Numbered from the stretch's first letter, positions 17,571-26,749 are shown. The stretch is DNA of 64,000 nt from Candidatus Eiseniibacteriota bacterium (GCA_016712505.1 JADJQY010000009.1:248001-312000); one strand, 5' to 3'. Numbers and translations: made by a program. The notes: generated by a model from the letters alone, not told the origin.

Positions 17571-19043
17571 ATGGAGCGATCGGAGCTGGATTCGAGCGTT
17601 GATTCCCTGGTCGCGAATGGCCGGGAGTTGTCGTCACGCGGAGAGGTGGAACGCTTGGCCGATCACGACCTGATCCGTGCGGTCATCGCGCTTGCCGGGC
17701 GGGCGCGAGCGGTTACCGCCGAGTTGCTGGTGCACCTGGGCGAGCTGGATGCTCGTCGCCTGCACCTTGCCGCCGGGTGCGCATCGACCTTTGCGTACTG
17801 TATCGAAGTTCTCCGGATGTCTGAACCTGCCGCGTACCATCGCATCACCGCCGCCCGCGCTGCTCGGAAGTTCCCCGCGCTGGTGCGCCATCTCCGGTCC
17901 GGGGAACTCCATCTGAGCGGCGTCTGCTTGCTCGCTCCTGTCCTGACCGAGGCGAACGTCGATCACTGGATCGCGCGGGCGCGCGGACAATCGAAGCGCG
18001 CCCTCGAGCGACTCCTGGGTGCTTCGCAGGCTGCCCGCATGTCGGCCGCCCACGACACCGCCCGTGACGCCACGGCCAGAAAGGCGTCCGAAGAGGGGGC
18101 GACCGGCTCGGACTCCTCGGCCCTCATTGCTGGGGTGGAGGCGACAGCGGGCGACCGCGGGGAGCGAGCTGAGCAGCAGGTTCGACCTGGCCAAGTCGGA
18201 CCAGAGCCAGCTCGCGCGCGCGACGCTCGCGATCGGAGCGACTGGGACGACGGAGGTAACGGAGCTGGGTCGCGAGAGCAGGCCGCCGCGGTGAAGGTCG
18301 GTGCCGGCTCCTCGGCTGTGGCGCCGCTACGCGCGCTGCGTGACCTGCGCGTGCCGGTAGATCCTGAGTTCCTCGATCTGCTCGATGCCGCACGCGACCT
18401 CGCTCGGCATCGCAATCCCTCGGGTGACCTGACGACCTTGCTGCGCCTCGCCCTTCAGGCGCTGATCCAGCAGACGGAGTCACGGCGGTGCGGCCGCGCG
18501 GTGACGGCGACGAAAGGCGAGCCACCGAGCGAAACGCCGAGGCAAGAAGAGGCTTCCGCCCGTGGAGATTCGGTCGCTGCGGTGAGTGTCCAGCGTGATG
18601 TTGCCGGATCACCGCCTCGCGCCGCGACGGAACCCTCCGGTATCACTCGGGCTTGTCCTCAGGTTCACCCGTCGCGGTCCCGCTACATCCCTGTTGCCGT
18701 CCGACGCGAAGTATGGCGACGCGACGGCGCTCGCTGCGCCTTCGTCGCGGAGGACGGCCGACGCTGCACGTCGCGAGCCTTCCTCGAGTTTCATCACCTG
18801 GTGCCGTTCGCTCTCCGCGGCGACCACTCCGTTCCGAACCTCGCCCTCCGCTGCCAACCGCACAACAAGTACGAAGCGGAACTCGCGTTCGACCTGGGTG
18901 CACAGCGGACGCGCGAACTTCCCCCGGGGGGAGTGTGCGGCGGGCAAAGCCCGGGAAGTTGGGATGTCGAGCCCCCAAGGCTCGCTTGTGGCGCAGCGAC
19001 GGCGACTCGAGACCCCGCGGCGGCGCTCCTGGCTTTCGCTTGA
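17571..19043 (+). CDS. HNH endonuclease (paralogue 2)
   Basis: 490 residues from the ATG at 17571, which has GGAGGAAGA directly upstream (an ATG at 17556 is also possible). Residues ~25-140 form a conserved helical domain (VTAELLVHLGELDARRLHLA, STFAYCIEVLRMSEPAAYHR). Residues ~145-360 are a low-complexity, poorly conserved linker. The HNH core is at about 365-450 (RSRYIPVAVRREVWRRDGAR, LEFHHLVPFALRG, NLALRCQPHNKYEA). The C-terminal ~45 residues are encoded by the palindromic/hairpin element at 18915-18988 and look like insertion-derived sequence. Very similar to the gene at 38821-40491. The family is multicopy and reminiscent of mycobacterial 13E12-repeat nucleases; its role is unknown. Confidence 0.85.
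   Translation: MERSELDSSVDSLVANGRELSSRGEVERLADHDLIRAVIALAGRARAVTAELLVHLGELDARRLHLAAGCASTFAYCIEVLRMSEPAAYHRITAARAARKFPALVRHLRSGELHLSGVCLLAPVLTEANVDHWIARARGQSKRALERLLGASQAARMSAAHDTARDATARKASEEGATGSDSSALIAGVEATAGDRGERAEQQVRPGQVGPEPARARDARDRSDWDDGGNGAGSREQAAAVKVGAGSSAVAPLRALRDLRVPVDPEFLDLLDAARDLARHRNPSGDLTTLLRLALQALIQQTESRRCGRAVTATKGEPPSETPRQEEASARGDSVAAVSVQRDVAGSPPRAATEPSGITRACPQVHPSRSRYIPVAVRREVWRRDGARCAFVAEDGRRCTSRAFLEFHHLVPFALRGDHSVPNLALRCQPHNKYEAELAFDLGAQRTRELPPGGVCGGQSPGSWDVEPPRLACGAATATRDPAAALLAFA
18915..18988 (+). repeat. Dispersed palindromic element, extended copy D
   Basis: GAACTTCCCCCGGGGGGAGT then GTGCGG, followed by hairpin CGGGC-AAA-GCCCG and hairpin CGAGCC-CCCAA-GGCTCG. It aligns without gaps to about 55 nt of the intron 5' end at 7257, with an A-T pair replaced by G-C in the first stem and T-A by C-G in the second. 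It is inside the HNH coding region. Confidence 0.7.
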
Positions 19044-19319
19044 CGTGCTCATGGCCCCGGAGGGATCGTTCGCCAGGTCGGGCGAGGTCTTGCGGTTCCA
19101 TCCGCGCCCTGATGCGCACCGAAGGACCCTCGGTTCTCGACTCCGGAATCCACGAACCAGCGATGACGTGCCGTTGCTGCTCGCGGACCGTATCGCCACC
19201 GGGAATTGCACGACTCGAAGGCGCCCGTAGGCCGGCGCTGAGCCGGTCAGACGAGGGATCTACTTCGCCCGATTGGAGGGAGGCGGGACGGCGGGCACCA
19301 GGCGCCTCGTGATTCTCCG

Positions 19320-20680
19320 ATGACGACTCGAATTCGAACCATACAGCCCAGGTTGCCCTTGAGGTGTCTCTGGCGGCTCGGCGTCCGATGGCTCCTCCTC
19401 GCCGCCAGCCTGGCCACGGGCACCGTCCATGCCCGAACCCTCGTCGTGGAGGGCAACCCCACCGGAGCCCGAGATGTCGTGAAGGCAGTGCTGGCGGAGG
19501 CACAAGATGGCGACACCATCCAGATCAACGCCGGGACCTACTACGAGAACCTCGACATCACCCAGCGCAGTCTGACGATTCTCGGCGCTGGCGCTTCGGT
19601 CACGACGCTCTACGGGGAGGACGGCGTCACCATCCTCCCCGGAGCCGTCATCCGAAATGCCGACATGACAGCGCGCGACCTGGTGCTCGAAGGGATCACC
19701 TTCGCCGAGGGAACATCGTGGCGTGGACTTGTCGAAGGCGACGGTGTCGGTGGTAACGTCTGTTGGTCCAACGAGGAATGCTCGGGGTCGTTCGCGATCC
19801 AGAAACTGCGTCCTCGAGCGTGGCACGGCGGCCTACGGGGGCGGCCTGTATGTCCACGGTCTGCGAAATGTCGTGGTCGAGTCCTGCGAGTTCCGGAATA
19901 ACCACGCATCGCGCAACGGGGGGAATGTCTTTCTCGCTGGGTGCCTGTCGCGGAGGGGCGAAATCGTATTCGCGGGGAACACCGATCGAGATCGGTGGCA
20001 TCTCAGGTCGAGATGCCGGTGGCTTCTTCGCAAGGGATGCAGACCGGATCGAATTCTCCGGGAATAGAGTCTCCTCGACTCCGAACCCGGAACCATGTCG
20101 CGGCATCATCCTCCTAGACGTGAAGGAGATCCGGATCGACGGCAACCTCGTCGAGGACGATGGCGGCGACTGCGCGTCCTACATTACGGCGGAGAACTTC
20201 ACCCACGGAGCCGTAAAGGTCGAGTTCACGAACAACACCGTTCGGAGGTCAGGGGCAGGCGTTCCTCGGGAGCCGGTTCTCATGGGGAGTTCTCGCGATC
20301 TCATCGTCACCGGAAACACGGTCTGGGGGACAAAGCTTGTCTGTAGCACAGGGTTCGGAACTGGCATGGTTACGCACAATGTGGTCAGCGGAGGCCTGCT
20401 CCACGCGGACTTCACCGGCACGGGGGAAGCGTCCTGCAACGTGACCTGGCCGGATCCGATCCTGGTGACGGGGCAACGTCCGGTGATGTCGGACAACGTC
20501 GTGGCCGATCCGTTGTTCTGCGATCCGGAAGGAGGTGACCTCCGGGTGGCGGCAAGTAGTCCATGCGTGACGAATCCGGCCTGCGCGCGGATCGGGGCGT
20601 ACACGGTAGGTTGTGGGGACACCCCGGTGCTGAAGCAGAGCTGGGGAGCGATCAAGGCGCGCTGGGGCGTCGCGCGATAG
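19320..20680 (+). pseudogene. Secreted parallel beta-helix protein, two frame breaks
   Basis: The gene starts at 19320 with a signal peptide (RLGVRWLLLAASLATGTVHA). It then reads as a right-handed beta-helix (GDTIQINAGTYYENLDIT, SLTILGAGASVTTLYGEDGV). Coherent sequence moves to a second frame at about 19795 (NCVLERGTAAYGGGLYVHGL, VVVESCEFRNNHASRNGGNV) and to a third at about 19985 (DADRIEFSGNRV, VKVEFTNNTVRRSG), ending at 20680. Each break needs one extra or two missing bases, about 450 residues in all. The C-terminus LKQSWGAIKARWGVAR echoes the tail of the protein at 1820-2539. It is either a decayed gene or draft-sequence indels. Beta-helix proteins often bind or cleave polysaccharides; nothing here fixes a substrate. 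Confidence 0.7.
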
Positions 20681-20755
20681 GGGAGCGCGCGGCGTGAGCG
20701 GGATCATCGGCATCTTCCTGCGCCCGCGCTTCGAGGTGCACGTGGTGAGCCCTTC

Positions 20756-22592
20756 CTACTTCCCGATCCCATACTCCCGCCAGCGGCGGTCGACCAGGCG
20801 GATCGTCTCGTCGTTCGAACGGACGGGGGCGGGATAGCCGGGCTTCCAGGTGGCGTCGATGCCGAGCGTGCCGCGGTGGGTGGGGCAGGCCTGGACGAGC
20901 TTCGACTCGCGGAAGCGAAGGTCGCGGGCGGCGTCGAAGCGGGTGAACATCCCCCAGAGAAGATGGGTCTCGTCGTCGAGGCGGACGTCGTCGCTCACCA
21001 GGATGAGCATCGGCAGCCGCTCGAGGGGCTCGCGGGCTCCCTGCGTGCCGGCCCAGGCGAGGAACGCGTCAGACTGGAATGCGCTCGAGTAGCGCACGCC
21101 CGTCGCTGCCGGCGCGAAGCGCGACGACCAGGCAGCTTCCGGCAAAGAGTCGCTGCGCGGTCACCGCGGGATCGAAACCGCGGAGATCGGGCAGGCCGCG
21201 CTCCTCGAGGAGCGCGCGCGCGGGGCGGCTGCGCTTGGGCGTGGCGTCCAGGATCATCTTGCTGCCGAGATTCATCTTGAACGAGGTGAAATCGAGCGTG
21301 TCGAGGGCGGTGCCGGGGAGCAGCGTGAAGTCGTGCTCGGGCTGGAAGTGTCGTCCGATGGCGGCGAAGACGCCGCTGGCGCTCCTGGCGTCGACGTCGG
21401 GGCCGACCGTGACCACCACCTTGCTGAGTGAGACCTGCCCGGTGCCGAGGAGGCCGAAGGCGGCCTTCATCGCCTCCTTCTCGTACCGCTCATGCACGCG
21501 GATCGAGAGGAGGTTGTGGAAGCCGGCCTCGAAGAAGGCCCAGAGGTCTTTCACTTCGGGGTGGATCATCCCGGCGAGAGGAGCCATCAGCTCCTGCAGC
21601 GCATCCCCGATCCAGCGATCCTCCTGCGGAGGTTGGCCGACGACCGAGGCGGGGTAGATGGCGTCACGGCGCCGGGTGATCTTCTTCAGATGGAAGACCG
21701 GGAACTCCGAGGCGTGCGAGTAGTGGCCGAAGTGATCGCCGAACGGTCCCTCCATCCGACGCTCGCGCGGCGGGACCTCGCCTTCGAGCACGAACTCTGC
21801 CGAGGCGGGGACCAGGTGGGGCACGCTGACTGCCCGGGCGACGGGCAGCGTGTCGCCGCGGAGGTAGGCGGCAAAGGCGAACTCGTCGATGTCCTCGGGC
21901 AGCGGGGCGATCGAGGCGAGCATCAACACGGGATCGCCGCCGAGCACGACGCAGAGGGGCAAGGCCTGTCCGCGGGCCTCGGCCTCGTGGTAGTGGAAGC
22001 CGCCCCCCTTCTGGATCTGCATGTGCATGCCGGTGGTGCGTCCGTCGAAGACTTGCATCCGGTAGGTGCCGAGGTTACGGCCGCCGGTCACTGGGTGGCG
22101 GGTGAGCACCATCGGCCAGGTGACGAAGGGGCCGCCGTCGAGTGGCCAGGAGGTGAGGATCGGCAGGCGGGTCAGGTCGGGCTCCTCCACGACCTGCTGC
22201 GCTGGGGCCCCGGAGACGATGCGCGGCCGGGAGCGTCCGACCCGGAGCAGCACCTCGCGGCTCTTCCAGAGGCCGCCGAGCGACGGGGGCTGGAGGCGAT
22301 GTGCGACCTCGACCAACTCGCGACCGATCTGCTCCGGCTTCCGGCCGAGCGCGAGTTCGATTCGACGGGCGCTGCCGAGGAGATTGCTCACGATCGGGAA
22401 GTCGTACCCTTCGACCTGCTCGAACAGGACCGCCGGACCGTAGGCGGCGGAGACGCGGGAGATGATCTCGGCGACTTCATACCGCGCGCTGACCGGAACC
22501 TTCACCCGGGCCAGCTCGCCGCTGCGTTCCAGCACGGAGAGGAAGCTCCGCAGATCGCGGACCGCTCCGGTGCCGCCCGGCGCGGCGCTCAC
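20756..22592 (-). CDS. ubiD: UbiD-family prenylated-FMN decarboxylase, apparent frameshift near the 3' end
   Basis: The start is a GTG at 22592 overlapping the ubiX stop (GTGA). The protein reads DLRSFLSVLERSGELARVKV, then conserved UbiD blocks (GGRNLGTYRMQVFDG, GGGFHYHEAEARGQALPLCV, EGPFGDHFGHYS with the catalytic Glu region), to LLERIPV and a stop at 21069. The missing C-terminal domain is intact in another frame from about 21100 to 20756 (LILVSDDVRLDDETHLLWGM, TRFDAARDLRF, GIDATWKPGYPAP). One extra or two missing bases near 21085-21100 separate them. Together with UbiX and UbiA it matches the decarboxylation step of the futalosine pathway (MqnL-like). If the break is real, the enzyme lacks its final helices. 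Confidence 0.85.
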
Positions 22593-23149
22593 TCCGTCCC
22601 TCCCAGGCTCTCCTCGCGCCAGCCGGCGGCGGTGGGTGCTCCGATCAGGCCGAGCAGCTTCTGGGTGTAGCCGTGCACCATCTCCTCCAGCGTGGCGGGG
22701 CGATTGTAGAACGGGGGCATGATCGGGGCGACGATAGCGCCGTCTCTGGTCACGCGCAGCGCATTCTCGAGCATGGTGGCCGAGAGCGGAGTCTCCCGCA
22801 GGGCGAGGATGAGCCGCATCCGTTCCTTGAGCGCCACCAGTGCGGCTCGTGTGATCAGCGTGTCGGCCAGCCCGGCGGCGATCTTGGCCATGGTCGAGGC
22901 GCTGCACGGCACGATCACGAAAGCGTCGTACCGATTCGAGCCGGAAGAGAACGGCGCGGCAAGATCCTTGTCGGAGAAGATACCGCTGACGTGGGGCCGG
23001 AGCGCGTCGAGCTTGAGATCGAGCTCGTCCTGCAGGACCGCGCGTCCCCAATCGGAGACGATGAGGTATTTCTCGCCGGGGCAACTCCGGACGAAGTCGA
23101 CCCCGAAGGCGGCGCCCGAGGCGCCGGTGATGCCGATCAGTACACGCAC
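22589..23149 (-). CDS. ubiX: UbiX-type flavin prenyltransferase
   Basis: 186 residues starting at the GTG at 23149, preceded by GGGAGAG. The flavin-binding N-terminus VRVLIGITGASGAAFGVDFV, the VPCSASTMAKIAAGLADTLI block, RMRLILALRETPLS and the MPPFYNRPATLEEMV segment are typical of UbiX. The enzyme makes prenylated FMN, the cofactor of UbiD, whose gene overlaps its stop codon. It follows ubiA by 26 nt, so ubiA-ubiX-ubiD are one operon. In futalosine organisms this pair corresponds to MqnM/MqnL. Confidence 0.93.
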   Translation of the reverse strand: MRVLIGITGASGAAFGVDFVRSCPGEKYLIVSDWGRAVLQDELDLKLDALRPHVSGIFSDKDLAAPFSSGSNRYDAFVIVPCSASTMAKIAAGLADTLITRAALVALKERMRLILALRETPLSATMLENALRVTRDGAIVAPIMPPFYNRPATLEEMVHGYTQKLLGLIGAPTAAGWREESLGGTE

Positions 23150-23175
23150 GGAACTCTCCCGCTTTCCGCGCCGAT

Positions 23176-24042
23176 TCAGCGCAGGAAGACCCCGATCGCG
23201 ACCATTGCCGCGACCGCGAAACCGATCACCAGGTTGATGCGAAAGAAGGCCAGGTCCACGTTTTCCGCGCAGCGTTGCTCGAGCAGGAGCAGCAGTCCGC
23301 AGAGAACGAGGGGAACGAGGGTCCACCGCGACCACTGTTGCACGATCACGAGCTGGACCAGCGCGGCGAAGGCGAGCAGGTGGAGCAGGGCGGAAGCACG
23401 AAGGGCGCCGGTGCGGCCGAGGGCGGCGGGCATCGAGTGGATGCCCGCTCGTCGGTCGAACTCCTCATCGAGCGTGGCATAGATGATGTCGAACCCGGCG
23501 ACCCAGGCGACGCCGAAGAGACCGAGCGGCAGCACCGAGAGCCAGCCGTCGAAGCTCTGACGAACGGCGAGCCAACCGCCGAGCGGGGCGAGACCGAGGG
23601 CGATCCCGACGCCGAAGTGGCAGAATCGGGTGAACCGTTTGAGGAAGGGATAGAGGGCGAAAACGGCGAGCGGGATCGGCGCCAGGGCGAGGGTCACCCG
23701 GCCGAGCAGCCCGGCGCCGAGGAAGTAGAGCAGCCCTCCGACCAGCGCCACCCCCCAGGCCTGCGCGAGGGAAAGCGCGCCCCGCGGCAGCTCGCGCGAG
23801 GCGGTTCGCGCGTTCTGCGCGTCGATCTTCCGGTCGATGATCCGGTTGAGGGCCATGGCGGCGGTACGGGCCCCCACCGCCGCGAGCAGCCCGCAGGCGA
23901 AGACCCGTGCCGTCGGCCAGCCGCCGGCGCCGATCCAGAGCCCCGCGACGACCAGCGGGAGTGAGAACAGCGTGTGCGACACCCGGACGAACCGGCCCAG
24001 GTTCGTCAGGTTGAGACCGGGTTCCACCGCGGCCTGGGTCAT
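23176..24042 (-). CDS. ubiA: UbiA-family prenyltransferase (MqnP-like)
   Basis: 288 residues with 8-9 membrane helices. The first Asp-rich motif NRIIDRKID (Asn66, Asp70, Asp74) binds the prenyl diphosphate via magnesium, and the second lies in YATLDEEFDRRAG. The ATG at 24042 has an exact AAGGAGGT 7 nt upstream, the best ribosome site in the window. It prenylates an aromatic acid in the inner membrane. With ubiX/ubiD beside it and mqnA, mqnC and mqnE 8 kb away, the likely substrate is 1,4-dihydroxy-6-naphthoate (menaquinone) rather than 4-hydroxybenzoate. That substrate is inferred from context. Confidence 0.9.
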   Translation of the reverse strand: MTQAAVEPGLNLTNLGRFVRVSHTLFSLPLVVAGLWIGAGGWPTARVFACGLLAAVGARTAAMALNRIIDRKIDAQNARTASRELPRGALSLAQAWGVALVGGLLYFLGAGLLGRVTLALAPIPLAVFALYPFLKRFTRFCHFGVGIALGLAPLGGWLAVRQSFDGWLSVLPLGLFGVAWVAGFDIIYATLDEEFDRRAGIHSMPAALGRTGALRASALLHLLAFAALVQLVIVQQWSRWTLVPLVLCGLLLLLEQRCAENVDLAFFRINLVIGFAVAAMVAIGVFLR

Positions 24043-24286
24043 CGAGAACACCTCCTTGGTCCGAACGGCGGATTATCGGGGATTCGGCGGGGAAATCCAC
24101 CGAGAGTTGCCGCGCGAGGGTTCGATCCGGGAAATCACAGTTGCGGCGTATTTTCCGGCTCCCGGACGCGACTGTCTCAACAGCAGGGGGCGGAGTGCCT
24201 TCGGGCAGGGGAGGTGCAGGCGGGCGACCTCGCTCCACCCAACCCCCGCCGTGCCGGCTCCCGATTCGTCGGTTTTCATTTGCACA

Positions 24287-24310
24287 GCCTTTCAGGATCG
24301 CTTGAAAGGC
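24287..24310 (+). promoter_or_regulatory. Perfect 8-bp inverted repeat upstream of a secreted protein gene
   Basis: GCCTTTCA, 8-nt spacer, TGAAAGGC. It sits 29 nt before the ATG at 24339 in the divergent ubiA/beta-helix intergenic region. It could be an operator or a 5'-leader hairpin; no T-tract follows. Confidence 0.5.
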
Positions 24311-24338
24311 CGTGCCATCACTCAGGGAGGGTTCGCTG

Positions 24339-26267
24339 ATGAAGGTTTCGATTCCCGCTTACCTGCTCGCGCTGGCGCTGGCAGCGCCGGTGGCCCACGC
24401 CCAGACGATCACCGTCACCGCCGGCACCGATCCGATCGACATCGACCCGGCGACCGCGACCATCGCGGATCTCCCGGGTCCAGACGGTCTGGTCTCGTTC
24501 TCGGAGGCGATGATCGCCTCAAACAACACGCCGGGGCATCAGACGATCGGCTTTGCGATCCCGCAGTCGGATTGGCAGATGCAGTGGCTCTATCCCGGTC
24601 GGGCCGTGGTCTGGACCAGCTACTCGTTCTATTGGACCGGGTATGACTCGGTCACGATCGACGGCACCACACAGACCGCCTTCACCGGAGATACGAACCC
24701 GAACGGCGCCGAGGTCGCGTTCTTCGGCGGGCAGTTCTATCTGCTGGCGGATGACTGTGTGATCCGGGGACTGGACAGCACGCCGCTCTACGTCAACGGA
24801 TCCCGGGCGCACATCTACGAGAACTCCGCCGTGGGGGTCGAGATCTACGACGGGTCCGGCAGCCTGGTCGAGCGGAACACCGGCCACACGCTGCAGTTTC
24901 GGGAGTCGAACGACAACGTCGCGATCGGAAACACCTTCGACCGGGTACGGATCATCGGTTGGTTCGCCAACGGGCGCCAGGCGACGAACAATCGGATCGG
25001 CGGGCCGGCACCGTCGGATCGCAACTACCTCCTCGGCACTGGCACCTGGACCGAGGAGGGATCCCCGGGCGGCTTTGCCGTGCAGCTCTTTGACACCGAT
25101 CAGACGGTGATCGAGAACAACTCGATCGGCAGCACGCCGGACGGGATGTCCCAGGGGCATCTGGCCACCACGATGGGGATCATGATCGAATCGAAGAACA
25201 CCCAGGTCACGGTGCGCGGAAACCGGATCGCGGGGATCCTCGGTCAGGGGATCGGGCCCCACCATGCGGGGCAGCTCTATGGCTGGGCCATCCACATCTC
25301 GGGCGAAGGGAACGGATTCGACTTCGTCGGCAACACGGTCGGACTGAATGCGAACGGGGAGCCGCTGCTCGGCAGCATCTACGGCTTCGAGATCGGATCG
25401 AGATACAGCCCGAGCTTGCTGAACGTTCGTATCGGCGGGGAGAACCCGGGTGAGGGGAACACCATCGCCGGGCACCGCTTCAGCGGTGTGGTGGTCGGAC
25501 GCGAGGCCCAGCAGGTGCGATTGAGCGGCAACTCCATCTATGCGAATCAAGCGATCGGTATCGATCTGGTAACCAGCGCGTTTGGCTATGGAGTCACCGC
25601 GAACGACGCGATGGACACCGATGCCGGGGGGAACGGGCTGCAAAACTTCCCGCTACTCACCGCGGCGACCACCGCCGGCGGCTTCGTTCACCTTACGGGC
25701 ACCCTGGGCAGCGCCGCCTCGGCGGCCTACCGGATCGACGTCTTCGCGTCGCCGGGCTGCGATGCCTCGGGATTCGGGGAGGGGCAGATCTACCTCGGGT
25801 CGACCAGCGTGTCGACCAACGCCGCCGGAAACGCCGCCTTCGACGTCTCACTCCCGGCGGAAGTGCCGGTCGGCTGGGTGCTGACCTCGACGGCGACGCG
25901 TCAGAGCACGGGAGCGACCTCGGAGTTCTCGGCCTGCCAGGTGCTCACTGCGGGCACGACCGACGCGGCGGAGCTGGTCGAGCCGGGCCTCGGTTTGGTC
26001 CTCGATCCGGGCGCGCCGAATCCGTTCGTGACCGGGACCGCCATCCGGTTCCGCCTGGCCGAGTCAGGCCCGGTTCGAATCGAGGTTTTCGATATCGGTG
26101 GCCGGCTGGTGCGGACGCTGCTGGCAGGCACGCAGCCGGCGGGAGCGCATGTGATCGAGTGGGATGGACTGGACGCCGAAGGGCACGCGGTAGCCGGCGG
26201 GATCTATCTGGTCAGCTTGCAAGGGGGCGGCGCGGCGGTGACCCGTCGCGTGGTTCGCGTGCGCTGA
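24339..26267 (+). CDS. Secreted beta-helix protein with FlgD/T9SS-type C-terminal domain
   Basis: 642 residues from the ATG at 24339, which has GGGAGGG upstream and a signal peptide (LLALALAAPVAHA). Residues ~20-440 carry right-handed beta-helix/NosD-like repeats (VIENNSIGSTPDG, VTVRGNRIAGILG, VRLSGNSIYANQAIGIDL). A beta-sandwich segment follows at about 450-540. The last ~85 residues (GAPNPFVTGTAIRFRLAESG, VFDIGGRLVRTLL, GGIYLVSL, RRVVRVR) are the FlgD-like C-terminal module shared with the propeller protein at 2791. It is probably exported across the outer membrane and surface-attached or released. No catalytic residues can be assigned. Confidence 0.85.
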   Translation: MKVSIPAYLLALALAAPVAHAQTITVTAGTDPIDIDPATATIADLPGPDGLVSFSEAMIASNNTPGHQTIGFAIPQSDWQMQWLYPGRAVVWTSYSFYWTGYDSVTIDGTTQTAFTGDTNPNGAEVAFFGGQFYLLADDCVIRGLDSTPLYVNGSRAHIYENSAVGVEIYDGSGSLVERNTGHTLQFRESNDNVAIGNTFDRVRIIGWFANGRQATNNRIGGPAPSDRNYLLGTGTWTEEGSPGGFAVQLFDTDQTVIENNSIGSTPDGMSQGHLATTMGIMIESKNTQVTVRGNRIAGILGQGIGPHHAGQLYGWAIHISGEGNGFDFVGNTVGLNANGEPLLGSIYGFEIGSRYSPSLLNVRIGGENPGEGNTIAGHRFSGVVVGREAQQVRLSGNSIYANQAIGIDLVTSAFGYGVTANDAMDTDAGGNGLQNFPLLTAATTAGGFVHLTGTLGSAASAAYRIDVFASPGCDASGFGEGQIYLGSTSVSTNAAGNAAFDVSLPAEVPVGWVLTSTATRQSTGATSEFSACQVLTAGTTDAAELVEPGLGLVLDPGAPNPFVTGTAIRFRLAESGPVRIEVFDIGGRLVRTLLAGTQPAGAHVIEWDGLDAEGHAVAGGIYLVSLQGGGAAVTRRVVRVR

Positions 26268-26310
26268 CCAGTTTCGGCGTCACCGCGGTGGCGCCTCGAG
26301 CATGGGCGGG

Positions 26311-26330
26311 ATTGTCCCCGGGGGCAGTCC
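26311..26330 (+). repeat. Dispersed palindromic element, copy E
   Basis: ATTGTCCCCGGGGGCAGTCC, 44 nt after the stop of the beta-helix gene. The larger hairpin at 26344-26378 lies just downstream. Confidence 0.55.
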
Positions 26331-26343
26331 CCAGGCACGAATT

Positions 26344-26378
26344 GCGGGCCGTCGACCTCTGCGGGGTCGGCGGCCCGC
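26344..26378 (+). terminator. Large GC-rich hairpin after the beta-helix gene
   Basis: GCGGGCCGTCGACC, loop TCTGCGG, GGTCGGCGGCCCGC: 14-bp stem with one mismatch. No T-tract follows, so it may be a transcript-stabilising or element-derived hairpin. The remaining 26379-26533 holds no gene. Confidence 0.4.
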
Positions 26379-26533
26379 GGCTGCATCAATCCGGCGTCTG
26401 CCTGGCTCGACTTGATCAGGCGCCGCGCCGATGCGACAATGCGACGTTTGCCGCGACGTTTGGTGGTGACGGCCCTGGGCGACGGGTCGGAACCGCAACG
26501 GATCGACGCTGGAGTTCGGTTGGGGAGACCTGC

Positions 26534-26749
26534 ATGATCGTGTGCCTGTGCAAAGGGGTGTCGGACCAGCGGATCCTGGCGGCGATCCGGGATGGTGCCC
26601 GGACCCCGGCCGAGGTGGGGCGCGCCACCGGGGCCGGCACCGACTGTGGAACCTGTCGCGAAACGGTCGCGGACATCCTGCGACGTGCCCTGAGTCCCGA
26701 AGGCGGTCCGGGCGACCCCGGCCCCGACAACGTAGCGGCGCAACCGTAG
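26534..26749 (+). CDS. bfd: Bacterioferritin-associated ferredoxin-like [2Fe-2S] protein
   Basis: 71 residues. The C-x-C...C-x2-C pattern of the BFD [2Fe-2S] domain is present: Cys4 and Cys6 in VCLCKGVSD, Cys38 and Cys41 in DCGTC. It is followed by the helix ETVADILRRAL. Bfd reduces the ferric core of bacterioferritin to release iron. The gene stands 20 nt before the bacterioferritin gene, which fixes the assignment. The C-terminal ~15 residues (Gly/Pro/Asp-rich) are outside the domain. Confidence 0.88.
   Translation: MIVCLCKGVSDQRILAAIRDGARTPAEVGRATGAGTDCGTCRETVADILRRALSPEGGPGDPGPDNVAAQP

Noticed and set aside
24262..24285. Sigma-54-like GG...GC pair upstream of the beta-helix gene
   Set aside because: GG and GC are separated by 9 instead of 10 nt, and the -24 context does not match.
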